A DNA stretch of 64,000 nt from Sphingomonas sp. Ag1 (GTDB taxonomy: Bacteria > Pseudomonadota > Alphaproteobacteria > Sphingomonadales > Sphingomonadaceae), in the NCBI RefSeq assembly GCF_000980895.1, contig NZ_LAZX01000092.1:1-64000 (forward strand). The letters are read 5' to 3'. Shown piece after piece: positions 8,175 through 19,224 of this stretch. Each line of letters opens with the position of its first letter. Position 1 is the first letter of the stretch. The position numbers were made by a program, and so were the translations under genes. Below the pieces are notes generated by a model. It was not told the origin of the DNA, ran no database searches, and was given only the letters and a program-made list of their open reading frames with translations.

Positions 8175-10708
8175 CCTCGGAAACCGGCTTCGACACATCG
8201 CTCTACGATCGCTTCCCGACCAAGGGGGAGCGCCCCGCGGGGGAGCGCGCCGAGCTCGAACGGATCTGGTGCAAGCCCAAGGGCTGGGAGCTGCTCACCG
8301 CGGTCAACAACAATTACATCGGCTTCTATTACGTCGCGACCGCCTTCGCCTTCTTCATCCTGGCCGGCGTGCTGGCGCTGGTCATGCGGGTACAGCTTGC
8401 GCTGCCGCTGATGGGCGTGCTGCCGCAGGAAACCTACAATCAGTTCTTCACCATGCACGGCACGGTGATGATGTTCCTCTTCGCCGTGCCGGCGATGGAG
8501 GCGATGGCGGTGCTGCTGCTGCCGCAGATGCTGGCCGCGCGCGACCTGCCGTTCCCGCGCCTCTCGGCCTATGCCTTCTGGGCCTATGCCGTGGGCGGCC
8601 TGTGTTTCTTCGCCTCGCTCTTCGTCGGCCTTGCCCCCGACGGCGGCTGGTTCATGTACCCGCCCTATACCAGCACCACCTATTCGCCGGGTATCAACGC
8701 CGATTTCTGGCTGCTGGGCATCGGCTTCATCGAGATCTCCGCCATCGCCGGCGCGATCGAGATCATCGTCGGCGTGCTGCGCACCCGCGCGCCCGGCATG
8801 ACGCTGGCGAAAATGCCGATCTACGCCTGGGCGATGCTGGTGTTCGGGGTGATGATCATCATCGGCTTCCCCTCGGTGATCCTGTGCACCCTGCTGCTGG
8901 AGCTGGAACGCGCGTTCAACTGGCCGTTCTTCGATTCCACCCGCGGCGGCGATCCGTTGCTGTGGCAGCACCTGTTCTGGTTCTTCGGCCACCCGGAAGT
9001 GTACATCATCTTCCTCCCCGCCTCGGGCCTCGTCTCGATGGTGGTGGCCGCCGTCGCGCGTACCCGGCTGGTCGGGCACAATCTCGTCGTGCTGGCCTTC
9101 CTCGCCACCGGCTTCATCAGCTTCGGCGTGTGGGCGCACCACATGTTCACCACCGGCATGCCAACACTCTCGGTCAGCTTCTTCTCCGCCGCCAGCATGG
9201 CGGTCAGCGTCCCCGCCGGCATCCAGGTCTTCTCCTGGATCGCGACCTTTGCGATCGGCCGCGCGCGCTACAACACGCCGACGCTGTTCCTGCTCGGCGG
9301 GCTCATCACCTTCGTCATCGGCGGCTTGACCGGCGTCATGGTCGCGATGGTGCCGTTCGACTGGCAGGCGCACGACAGCTATTTCATCGTCGCACACCTC
9401 CACTACGTGCTGATCGGGGGGATGGTCTTCCCCTTCTTCGCCGCGCTTTATTACTGGACGCCGATGACCAGCCGGCGTCCGCTGTCGGAACGGCTTGGCC
9501 GATGGATCTTCTGGCTGATGTTCATCGGCATGCAGGTGACGTTCCTGCCGATGCACCTCACCGGCTTCATGGGCATGCCCCGCCGCGTCTATACCTATCT
9601 CCCCGGCCGCGACTGGGATCTCACCAACATGATCTCGACCGTCGGCGCCTTCCTGTTCGGCGCGGGCGTGCTGCTGTTCCTCGTCGATTGCGCGCGCAAC
9701 ATGCGCTTCACCACCGATCATGACGCGGGCAACGTCTACGGCGGCGGCACATTGGAATGGCTCCCCACCGGGCTGTTCTCCACCCGCAGCATCCCGGTGA
9801 TCAAGAGCCGCTATCCCTTGTGGGACGATCCGAAGCTGGCCGAGGATGTCGACGAGGGCCGCTACTTCCTCCCCGGCTCCGCGACCGGCCTGCGCGAAAC
9901 GATCATCACCAGCCCGCTGCGCGCGGAGCCGCAATATGTGCAGATCCTACCCACCCCCTCGCCCTGGCCGCTGCTGGGCGCGCTCTTCACCGCCGGCTTC
10001 TTCCTGATCCTGACGGTGCAGGCCTATTTCATCTCCTTCGTCAGCGGCATCCTGGCGGTCGCCTGCATCCTGCGCTGGCTGTGGGACACCGACCGGCTGG
10101 TCCCGCAGAAGGAGGTCGATGTCGGCGCCGGGATCATGCTGCCGACCTATGCCACCGGCCCGCGCACCCACGGCTGGTGGGCAATGATCATCCTCCTGAT
10201 CGTCATCGGCATGATGTTCGTCATGGCGATCTTCGGCTTCTTCTATCTCTACGGCATCCACCCGCAATTCTGGATCGCCGCACCCGATCCCGTATGGCTG
10301 CTCCCGATCCTGCTCGGCCACGGCGGCGGCGCCGGTTTCGCGCTGCTCGCCCGCTACATGCTGGCGCGCGAGAAGACCGAACTCTGGACGCCCGGCGTGC
10401 TCTTGTGCTGCGCGGCGGCGGGGCTCGCGGTCGGCTTCGGCGTGGATTGCTGGAACTGGACGGCGCACGGCCTGTGGCCCACCGCCAGCGGCCAGGGGGC
10501 GATCGTCTATGCCTTCCAGACGCTGCAGGGGCTGATCGTCGCGATCAGCGTGCTGATGGCCGGCTATATGGCGGCGCGCAACAGCCGCGCGCTGATCGTC
10601 CGCCCGCGCAACAACTCGATGGACCTCACCGTCATGTTCATGTGCTACACCGCCGCGCAGGGCAGCGTCATCGCGCTCCTCGCGCGGCTCTTCCCGGGCA
10701 CGATCTGA
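8171..10708 (+). CDS. ctaD: Cytochrome c oxidase subunit I fused to subunit III
   Basis: An 845-residue polytopic membrane protein. Residues 1 to about 560 are subunit I: HGTVMMFLFAVPAMEA (haem ligand), WFFGHPEVYIIFLPA (CuB His and cross-linked Tyr), AHHMFTTGM and HLHYVLIGGMVFPF. After a loop, residues about 590-845 form a subunit III-like helical domain (for example FVMAIFGFFYLYG and WNWTAHGLWPTASGQ). The enzyme reduces oxygen to water while pumping protons. The start is a GTG overlapping the coxB stop (GTGA). A fused I/III chain explains the lack of a separate coxC gene. Confidence 0.93.
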   Translation: MTSETGFDTSLYDRFPTKGERPAGERAELERIWCKPKGWELLTAVNNNYIGFYYVATAFAFFILAGVLALVMRVQLALPLMGVLPQETYNQFFTMHGTVMMFLFAVPAMEAMAVLLLPQMLAARDLPFPRLSAYAFWAYAVGGLCFFASLFVGLAPDGGWFMYPPYTSTTYSPGINADFWLLGIGFIEISAIAGAIEIIVGVLRTRAPGMTLAKMPIYAWAMLVFGVMIIIGFPSVILCTLLLELERAFNWPFFDSTRGGDPLLWQHLFWFFGHPEVYIIFLPASGLVSMVVAAVARTRLVGHNLVVLAFLATGFISFGVWAHHMFTTGMPTLSVSFFSAASMAVSVPAGIQVFSWIATFAIGRARYNTPTLFLLGGLITFVIGGLTGVMVAMVPFDWQAHDSYFIVAHLHYVLIGGMVFPFFAALYYWTPMTSRRPLSERLGRWIFWLMFIGMQVTFLPMHLTGFMGMPRRVYTYLPGRDWDLTNMISTVGAFLFGAGVLLFLVDCARNMRFTTDHDAGNVYGGGTLEWLPTGLFSTRSIPVIKSRYPLWDDPKLAEDVDEGRYFLPGSATGLRETIITSPLRAEPQYVQILPTPSPWPLLGALFTAGFFLILTVQAYFISFVSGILAVACILRWLWDTDRLVPQKEVDVGAGIMLPTYATGPRTHGWWAMIILLIVIGMMFVMAIFGFFYLYGIHPQFWIAAPDPVWLLPILLGHGGGAGFALLARYMLAREKTELWTPGVLLCCAAAGLAVGFGVDCWNWTAHGLWPTASGQGAIVYAFQTLQGLIVAISVLMAGYMAARNSRALIVRPRNNSMDLTVMFMCYTAAQGSVIALLARLFPGTI

Positions 10709-10710
10709 CG

Positions 10711-11001
10711 ATGCGCGCCTGGGCCTTGATGCTGGGCGGCATGATCGTCTGGGCGGTGCATTTCTTCGCCGTCTACATTGTCGCCAGCGTGTTCCTGACG
10801 ACGGACATCGCGCGCATCCTGACGGTGGTGATGACGCTGGCGTGCCTCGCGGCGGACGGCTGGCTGATCGCGCGGCTCCGGCAGGCGCGCGCAGGCACGC
10901 ACGATTCCTTCAGCGACTGGATGCGCTGGATCGCGCTGGGCGGCGCTGGCCTCTCGCTGGTCGCAGTGCTGTGGCAGGGGCTGCCCGCGCTGCTCGTCTA
11001 G
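10711..11001 (+). CDS. Small three-helix membrane protein of the oxidase operon
   Basis: A 96-residue protein beginning MRAWALMLGGMIVWAVHFF two bases after the subunit I/III stop. It has about three hydrophobic helices (residues 5-28, 32-52, 70-92) with a polar loop containing THDSFSDWMRW. Its position and spacing indicate the last gene of the oxidase operon; it could be an accessory subunit, but no named family is recognised. Convergent with the ExoD-like gene downstream. Confidence 0.75.
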   Translation: MRAWALMLGGMIVWAVHFFAVYIVASVFLTTDIARILTVVMTLACLAADGWLIARLRQARAGTHDSFSDWMRWIALGGAGLSLVAVLWQGLPALLV

Positions 11002-11022
11002 CCCGGGTTCGCCCTCCGGGCG

Positions 11023-11613
11023 TCAGCGCGAACCCCACAGGCCGACCGCCGCCGCAATCGCCCCCGCCGCCGCGACAAAGGCGACAATCATCAGCAGCCC
11101 GTCCTTGACCAGCAACGCCATGCCGAACGCCGCGATTGCCGCCATCGGCGCGGTCGTCGCCATCGGCAACAGCTCCAGCGGCGGTACCGACAGCGTCAGC
11201 ACGATGATCGCCGCCGCCGCCACCCGCACCATCGGCCCCTGCGTCAGCGCGGGCAGCCGCCCGTGAAACCATTTGTCCATCCGCTTGGCCACCGGGCGCA
11301 GCTTCTTCACCGCCTTGGCGACCTTTTCGGACTTGAGCGATCGGTTGGCGAGGAATCCCGGCAGCCACATATGCGTGCGCCCGAACAGCAATTGCCCCGC
11401 GGTCAGCACGATCACCAGCGCCAGCAGCGTCGGCAGGCCGGGGATCGACCCCACCGGCGATATGTCGATCAGCGGCAGGATGACCAGGAACGGCGCATAG
11501 CTGCGGCTCCCGAACGCCTCGATCGTCTGCCCCAGCGACACCTCGTCCTTCTCGTCCGCCAGTTCGTCCAGCCGGTCCAGGATATCGCCGACGCTGTGGG
11601 GTTCATCTGCCAT
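11023..11613 (-). CDS. ExoD family membrane protein
   Basis: A 196-residue protein with a soluble N-terminal region (SVGDILDRLDELADEKDEVSLGQ) followed by four or so membrane helices, including SYAPFLVILPLIDISPVGSIPG, the signature of the ExoD family. ExoD was described in rhizobia as needed for exopolysaccharide production and alkaline tolerance; its biochemical role is not established. It stands alone, convergent with the oxidase operon. Confidence 0.85.
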   Translation of the reverse strand: MADEPHSVGDILDRLDELADEKDEVSLGQTIEAFGSRSYAPFLVILPLIDISPVGSIPGLPTLLALVIVLTAGQLLFGRTHMWLPGFLANRSLKSEKVAKAVKKLRPVAKRMDKWFHGRLPALTQGPMVRVAAAAIIVLTLSVPPLELLPMATTAPMAAIAAFGMALLVKDGLLMIVAFVAAAGAIAAAVGLWGSR

Positions 11614-11677
11614 CGCCGGTGAACGGCGCGACGCGGCTCACGGTTCCGCCACCGTAACGGTCATGACATGGCCCAGC

Positions 11678-11713
11678 AAAAAGGGCCGCGGCACCCCTGG
11701 ATGCCGCGGCCCC
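11678..11713 (-). terminator. Rho-independent terminator after katG
   Basis: A GC-rich hairpin with about 11-base arms (CCGCGGC core) is followed on the minus strand by five T residues, 22 bases past the katG stop. This is a textbook intrinsic terminator. Confidence 0.8.
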
Positions 11714-11734
11714 TTGTCGTCGCTCAGGCGGCGA

Positions 11735-13993
<2,259 letters not shown>

Positions 13994-14107
13994 TTATCAG
14001 CGAGGAGACTAGGGCCATCGCCCGGTGATGGAAGCGACATAAATTCGTCAGGACGACAGGCGAAATCGATCAATAAGCGATCGTTGCGCGAAATTGCCGA
14101 TGATCGA

Positions 14108-14692
14108 TCAGGCTGCGTCCGCCGCCCTGCGCGCCAGCAATGCCTCGATCGTCGGCAGCAGATGCGCCGCCACCGCCGCGATCGCCCGCGCGTTGGGATG
14201 GACACGATCGGGCAGCACCATGTCGGCGCGTCCCATGATCCCGGCGGGAAAGAAGTCGCTCACCGCCGCGCCATGCCGCGCCGCCACTGCGCCATGCACG
14301 CCAAGGTACGGCGCCGCCCGCGCGCGGATCAGCGCCGGGGGATCGATCGTCGTCAGCAGCACCGGGATGCCGCACCGCCCCAGTTCGGTGAGCATTACGT
14401 CGAGGTTCGCGCGCGTCTCGCCCGGCGGCACGCCGCGCAGCACGTCGTTGGCGCCGATCTGGGTGATCGCCAAGTCGGGCCGCGCGCGCATCGCGGCCAG
14501 CACGCGCGGCAATCGGCGCAGCGCGTCGGCCGTCGTGTTGCCGGACACGCCGGCATTCAGCACCCGCGCCCCCGGAAAGCGCCCGGCCAGCCCGCGTTGC
14601 AGCTGCGCGGCCAGACCATCATCGGCCGCCAGCCCGTAACCGGCGATCAGGCTGTCACCAAAGGCGAGGAGATACGGTGGTTCGGCTGGCAT
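14108..14692 (-). CDS. GDSL-type arylesterase / lysophospholipase L1-like
   Basis: A 194-residue SGNH hydrolase. Block I is FGDSLIAGYGL (nucleophile Ser), the oxyanion Gly is in NAGVSGNTTADALRR, block III is GANDVLRG, and the Asp-His pair is in DRVHPNARAI. This closely follows E. coli TesA, but there is no clear signal peptide at the annotated start (MPAEPPYLLAFGDS), so it may be cytoplasmic. In many alphaproteobacteria such genes sit beside an ABC transporter; none is seen here. Substrate unknown. Confidence 0.88.
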   Translation of the reverse strand: MPAEPPYLLAFGDSLIAGYGLAADDGLAAQLQRGLAGRFPGARVLNAGVSGNTTADALRRLPRVLAAMRARPDLAITQIGANDVLRGVPPGETRANLDVMLTELGRCGIPVLLTTIDPPALIRARAAPYLGVHGAVAARHGAAVSDFFPAGIMGRADMVLPDRVHPNARAIAAVAAHLLPTIEALLARRAADAA

Positions 14693-14735
14693 CGCCGCTT
14701 AAGATAGGGGCCGCCCGGCCAATGTCACCGCAGCC

Positions 14736-14774
14736 CCTGCCGCGCGCCGCCCCCTCGGCATGGCGCGCGGCAGG
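14736..14774 (-). terminator. Strong hairpin after the amidohydrolase gene
   Basis: A perfect 13-bp stem (CCTGCCGCGCGCC with its complement) and a 13-base loop lie just past the amidohydrolase stop. There is no T-run on either strand, so it may stop transcription weakly or protect the mRNA 3' end. Confidence 0.5.
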
Positions 14775-14782
14775 AACAACGA

Positions 14783-16810
14783 TCAGTTGCTGGTGATCGC
14801 CGGCTTGGGCGTGAACGGCTTGATCCCGAACTCGGGGTACACCTCCGCCGGGTAGAAGAAGGTGCCGTCCTTCACCACCATCGCGATCCGCTTGATCGCC
14901 TTCAGGTCCTTGGTCGGATCACCCGGCACCAGGAAGAAATCGGCCAGCTTGCCCGGCTCGACCGAACCCAGCGTCGCGTCCTGGCCAAGGTATTTCGCCA
15001 TGTCCCACGAGGCGCGGGTCAGGATCTGCGCCGGGGTCATGCCAACCTTCTGGTACAATTCCAGCTCGCGGTGAAACGTGAACGAACCGCCCGTGTCGGT
15101 CCCCGGCACGATCATCACCCCGCGCTCGTTCAGCATGCGAATCGTCGCGACGATCTTGTCATAGGCGCCGCGATAGGCGGCATCGTCGCCCGGTGCGCTG
15201 GCATCAATCCACGCCTGCTTCAGGCTGCGCTGCGCCCCGATCGGCAGGTGATCGACATAATCGGTCGCCCCCGGCGCAATCTGCCCGTCGCGGTTGAGCA
15301 GCAGGTTCTCGTGGATGCCCAGCGTCACGTCGATCGGCAGCTTGCGGTCGACCATCATGCCGATCGTCTTCTGCACCTTGGGGCTGTTGAGATCGAGCGC
15401 GGGCAGCCGCTTCAGCGCGGTCAGGCGGAACAGCGTGCGCGTATCCTCCTCCGGCTTGATCACCCAGCCCAGCATGAACTGGTTGATATGCGTCAGCTCG
15501 TCAAACCCGGCCTCGATCATCTGGTCCGCGGTGGCGAAGGCGGGGACGTGCCCGGCGACCTTCAGCCCGCGCGCATGTGCCTCCTTCACCAGCGCGGGAA
15601 TCCACGCCGGGTTCATGCTGTTGTACGATTTGACGCCCCAGAACTTGCCGTGATCGGCGTACCAGCGGACCGCGGTGACCGCCTCGGCCTCGCTGTTGAC
15701 CAGGATGCCGTTGTTGGCGCTGAACGGGCTCTTCCCCTCGATGAAGCCGGCGCGCACGATCCGCGGCCCCGCGATCACGCCCTTGTCGATCCGCTCCACC
15801 AGCGTGTCGAGCACGGCATTGTCATTGCCCATGTCGCGCATCGTGGTGACGCCCGCGGCCAGGTTCAGCAGCGCGCCTTCCTGCCCGGTGTGCGCATGCA
15901 TTTCGTACAGGCCGGGGACGATCGTGCCGCCAGCGCCATCGATCACCGTCTCGCCCGCCGCGCCGGTCTTGGCCACCGGCTCGACGGCGGTGATCTTGTT
16001 GCCCGACACCAGCACCGACACCGGGTTCCCCAGCGTCCCCGCCTTGGGATCGAACACGCGCACGTTGCGGATTCGCACCGGCCCGGCATAGCGATGCGCG
16101 ACCTTCTTGTTGATCGCTACGAACCGGTCGGTCGACCATTGCGCCGCCAGCGTCTTCAGCCGCTCGGCCTCGCCCTCATAACCCGCACGCACGATCACCT
16201 GGCGGGGCGAAATCGCGGCGAACATGTCGCCCTTGTCGTCGAGCAGGATGGTGTCCGGCGTGGTCTCGATCCCGCCGACGTCATAGGCGGTCACCTTCAG
16301 CGGCCCGTTCGCGCCGGTCATGTTCAGCGTCTGGCCCTTGGTCAGCGTCAGCGTGCCGCCCGGCAGCGCGGCCAGCGTGGTGCCGCCGGTCTTCAGAATC
16401 GCGCGCGCATAGAGGCCCGTCGACCACGGGCTGCCGCTCTGCGCGACATAGACCGCGCCGGCCGGCGCAGTGGCGACCGATCCCTTGCCCGTCGCATCGG
16501 TCCAGGTCGCACCCTTGCCGCTGCGCGCGAAATGCTCCTCGACCTTCGATCCGAAAGTCGTCGTGCCCGCGATGTCCCAGGCCACCGGCAGGCCGTTCGC
16601 ATCGAGCCGCAGCGTCTCCTTCATCGTCGGGCCGCGACCGTTGTTCTTGTAATCGAAATCGATCGCGGTCCGGTCACCCTCGACGTCGGCGTTGAGGTGC
16701 CCGACGGTCTTGCCGCCGAAGATCACGCTGTAACGCTGCATTTCCGCGGCGGCATTGGTGGCAAGACACAGGGCGAGCGCAGCAAAGGCCGCAGAGGACA
16801 GGAGCTTCAT
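14783..16810 (-). CDS. Secreted amidohydrolase with large N-terminal domain
   Basis: A 675-residue protein with a signal peptide (cleavage near LATNAAA). The first 245 or so residues form a separate beta-rich domain that I do not recognise. The rest is a metal-dependent amidohydrolase: metal ligands in YEMHAHTGQEG, KVAGHVPAF, ELTHINQF and PGTDTGGSF, with flanking beta-sandwich strands (RIRNVRVFDPKAG and GKLADFFLVPGDP). Such enzymes hydrolyse peptides, imides or other amides in the periplasm; the substrate cannot be told. Single-gene unit. Confidence 0.85.
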   Translation of the reverse strand: MKLLSSAAFAALALCLATNAAAEMQRYSVIFGGKTVGHLNADVEGDRTAIDFDYKNNGRGPTMKETLRLDANGLPVAWDIAGTTTFGSKVEEHFARSGKGATWTDATGKGSVATAPAGAVYVAQSGSPWSTGLYARAILKTGGTTLAALPGGTLTLTKGQTLNMTGANGPLKVTAYDVGGIETTPDTILLDDKGDMFAAISPRQVIVRAGYEGEAERLKTLAAQWSTDRFVAINKKVAHRYAGPVRIRNVRVFDPKAGTLGNPVSVLVSGNKITAVEPVAKTGAAGETVIDGAGGTIVPGLYEMHAHTGQEGALLNLAAGVTTMRDMGNDNAVLDTLVERIDKGVIAGPRIVRAGFIEGKSPFSANNGILVNSEAEAVTAVRWYADHGKFWGVKSYNSMNPAWIPALVKEAHARGLKVAGHVPAFATADQMIEAGFDELTHINQFMLGWVIKPEEDTRTLFRLTALKRLPALDLNSPKVQKTIGMMVDRKLPIDVTLGIHENLLLNRDGQIAPGATDYVDHLPIGAQRSLKQAWIDASAPGDDAAYRGAYDKIVATIRMLNERGVMIVPGTDTGGSFTFHRELELYQKVGMTPAQILTRASWDMAKYLGQDATLGSVEPGKLADFFLVPGDPTKDLKAIKRIAMVVKDGTFFYPAEVYPEFGIKPFTPKPAITSN

Positions 16811-16895
16811 ACCCGACCGTTACGGTCGCGGCGCTTCACGCGCAACAATATGTCGTTGCGTCACCTATGGGATTTGCGCATCCCGCCAGGCGGTT

Positions 16896-17177
16896 TTACG
16901 CCGCGTCCGGCAACGGCTCGCTCCCCGCCGACCGCGCGACATGCAGCGTCTCGACGCAATGATCGTCGGCCCAGGCCAGCCCGGCGGCCTCCGCATCGTC
17001 ATAGCTGGCATAGGTGTCGCCACCCACCAGCGAGACGGATTCGGCCGAATCCACGTCGCCGCAGCGGAACAGCACCGATCCTTCCAGCAGGAAACGACCA
17101 TCGTCGCGCTGCTGGATGCGGATGCAATCGGTGTCGGGCGGGGGTGCCTCGCCGGCCGGCAGCTTCACGATCTGCAT
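16896..17177 (-). CDS. Small hypothetical protein
   Basis: A 93-residue acidic protein without signal peptide or membrane helix. It begins MQIVKLPAGEAPPPDTDCIR and contains FLLEGSVLFRCGDVDSAES and YASYDDAEAAGLAWADDH, the last resembling segments that recur in small sphingomonad proteins of unknown role. A GGGAGG ribosome-binding sequence just upstream (within ACGGGAGGTGTT) supports the start at 17177. Codon pattern looks coding. Function unknown. Confidence 0.7.
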   Translation of the reverse strand: MQIVKLPAGEAPPPDTDCIRIQQRDDGRFLLEGSVLFRCGDVDSAESVSLVGGDTYASYDDAEAAGLAWADDHCVETLHVARSAGSEPLPDAA

Positions 17178-17340
17178 AACACCTCCCGTTGCTAACGGGG
17201 GTCAACGCACCGCGCGGACGGACGGTCCGAATCGTTCATCGGAACATCTGGCCGCAAGGACCGCGGGCGCGGCCAATGTGCGCCGATTCAGCGCCGCAGG
17301 CAGGCCGAAGCTCCGGTGATCGAGGCCGTTTTGCGCCGGC

Positions 17341-18333
17341 CTAATCGTCGATCATCGCGCGGAGTGCCGGGCTCAGCCATTCCACCACCCGCCCCTCACG
17401 CCGCGTCAGCGCCCGCACCGCCAACCCCCGCTGCGCCGCCATCGCCATCATCTCCGCCGGCGCCAAGACGCTCAGCGCCGTCGCCCACGCATCCGCCGCC
17501 ATCGCCGTGTCATGGATCACGCTCACCGCCAGCGCATGCGCCACCGGATAGCCCGTCCGCGGGTCGATCGTATGCCGCCCCCGGACATAATCCCCCGACG
17601 TCGCCACCGCGCATTGATGCAGCGCCACCCGGATCGGCGCCGCGCAGCCGCCCGGCGTCTCCAGTTCCACCCACCAGGGATCACCATCGGGCCGCAACCC
17701 GCGTCCGACGAACTCGCCGCCGATCTCGACCAGTTGGTGGGAAATACCGTGTTCTATCAATATCTTGGAAAGACGGTCAACGGCATGCCCCTTGGCAATG
17801 CCGGACAGGTCCAGCCGCGCCTCGCCGTGCCGCCTGACCCGGCACCCGGCCCGGTCAAGCTCGAGCTGGCGCCACCCCCCGCCGGCACGCGCTGCGGCAA
17901 TTTCGTCGATGGTCGGCAAACGATCCACCGCAACCGGCCCATATCCCCACCGCGCGACCAGCGCACCAATGGCCGGATCGAACGCACCGCCCGACGCCGC
18001 CGCCACCTCCAATGATGTGGCAAGCACCTCTACAAATTCGTCCGAAATCGAATGCCACTCACCCGGCGCCGACCGATTGATCGCGCTGAGCCGCGAATCC
18101 GCGGCCCAATGGCTCATGTCGCTGATAACGCCGGCGAAAACCCGTTCTATCGCCTCGTACAGCCGCTCGGCCACGACGTCATCTGGCGCGGCATAGCGGA
18201 TATGCCAGCGGGTCCCCATGGTAGCGCCGCCATGATCCACGACGCGTGCCGATCGATCCCAGTGGCTCAGCGCCGCGGGGTCGATCGGCGGTACGACGTA
18301 GCGGATCGGATCCGCGCGCGGGTCAGCGACCAT
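17341..18333 (-). CDS. apbE: FAD:protein FMN transferase (ApbE)
   Basis: A 330-residue ApbE-family flavin transferase. Visible motifs are GATMGTRWHIRY, SHWAADSRLSAINR, FDPAIGALVARWGYGP, DLSGIAKGHAVDRL, LVEIGGEFVGRG and HTIDPRTGYPV, then MAADAWATALSVL with the Mg-binding residues. The enzyme moves FMN from FAD onto a Thr or Ser of a target protein in the periplasm. No clear signal peptide is visible at this start, so the real N-terminus or export route needs checking. It is the last gene of a four-gene minus-strand cluster whose DUF2271 member carries a fitting target motif. Confidence 0.93.
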   Translation of the reverse strand: MVADPRADPIRYVVPPIDPAALSHWDRSARVVDHGGATMGTRWHIRYAAPDDVVAERLYEAIERVFAGVISDMSHWAADSRLSAINRSAPGEWHSISDEFVEVLATSLEVAAASGGAFDPAIGALVARWGYGPVAVDRLPTIDEIAAARAGGGWRQLELDRAGCRVRRHGEARLDLSGIAKGHAVDRLSKILIEHGISHQLVEIGGEFVGRGLRPDGDPWWVELETPGGCAAPIRVALHQCAVATSGDYVRGRHTIDPRTGYPVAHALAVSVIHDTAMAADAWATALSVLAPAEMMAMAAQRGLAVRALTRREGRVVEWLSPALRAMIDD

Positions 18334-18349
18334 GCCTGCGATGCCGCGC

Positions 18350-19213
18350 TCAGGGCGCGGGCACCTCCAGGGTCGTGGTGAAGGTCATGCGCCGCTCGGT
18401 CGCGCGCGGGACGGTCGTGTTGGCGTCGGTCACCGTCGCGCTCAGCCAGTACATGCCCGGTACCGGCCAGTTGACCCGCAGCACGCCGTCCGCACCCGTG
18501 ACCAGCTCCTGCGCGCCTTCCGCCTCGCGGAACTTCTTGGATCCCGGCACCACCGTCACCTTCACCCCGGCCGCCGGCTTGCCATCGACGAGGAAGCGGA
18601 ACTGCCCCTCCTCGTCCGCGACGAGCGCGCCGGGATGGGAGATCGGCTGGAACTCCAGCCCCTTACCCGTCGGCTTGAACACCGTCTCGCTCGGCGGCCC
18701 GGCGGTGACGAAAGTGGCGTTCTGGCTCGACACCTCGGTCAGCTTGACGTCGGTCGCACCGGCCGGGATTTCTGCCGGCGTTGCCACGCTTTGCACCCGC
18801 GGACGAGCGTGCGCACCAGCACCCGCAGCCGGCGGCGGACCGCGTCGGCCGCCGACGCGCCATTCCTCGTCATTCAGCTTGAAGCTGCCCATGACCGACG
18901 ACATTTCGGTGCCGATCTTCCACGTGCCCGGCTTGTCGACCTTCACGTCGAACGTGGTGCGGTGACGGCCAGTGGCGGCATTCTCGATCGTGCCGGTGGT
19001 GCCGTCCGGCGCCCAGACCTTTATCTGCTCCGGGCGCATCGCGACGTGATCCGGGTAGAACAGGTCGTTCGATACCGCCGCGTCGACCGTCACATATTGG
19101 TTGGTGTCCGACAACGTAGTGGTCGACGGCAGCAACCACTGGCGGTGCGCCATCGCCGGGGCGGCCAGGGTAGCGGCGCCGACGGCGGCGAGCAGGAGGG
19201 TCTTCAGACGCAT
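18350..19213 (-). CDS. DUF4198 periplasmic protein
   Basis: A 287-residue exported protein with a signal peptide (cleavage after AAPAMA) and the mature start HRQWLLPSTT, characteristic of DUF4198 proteins, which often begin with a His just after the cleavage site and are found near metal-transport genes. The C-terminal half (from about residue 190) resembles an immunoglobulin-like or carboxypeptidase-regulatory fold (VDGKPAAGVKVTVVPGS, GVLRVNWPVPGMYWLSATV). The Met at 19213 fits the signal peptide; an earlier Met adds five residues. It sits 16 bases before apbE and 11 bases after the DUF2271 gene. Confidence 0.85.
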   Translation of the reverse strand: MRLKTLLLAAVGAATLAAPAMAHRQWLLPSTTTLSDTNQYVTVDAAVSNDLFYPDHVAMRPEQIKVWAPDGTTGTIENAATGRHRTTFDVKVDKPGTWKIGTEMSSVMGSFKLNDEEWRVGGRRGPPPAAGAGAHARPRVQSVATPAEIPAGATDVKLTEVSSQNATFVTAGPPSETVFKPTGKGLEFQPISHPGALVADEEGQFRFLVDGKPAAGVKVTVVPGSKKFREAEGAQELVTGADGVLRVNWPVPGMYWLSATVTDANTTVPRATERRMTFTTTLEVPAP

Positions 19214-19224
19214 GGCGATCTTCC

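Noticed and set aside
8153..9934. A 593-codon minus-strand frame opposite subunit I
   Set aside because: Repetitive His/Glu/Asp composition created by the complementary reading of a conserved membrane protein gene.
15071..17179. A 702-codon plus-strand frame opposite the amidohydrolase
   Set aside because: Antisense of a well-supported gene; no recognisable motif and no ribosome-binding site.
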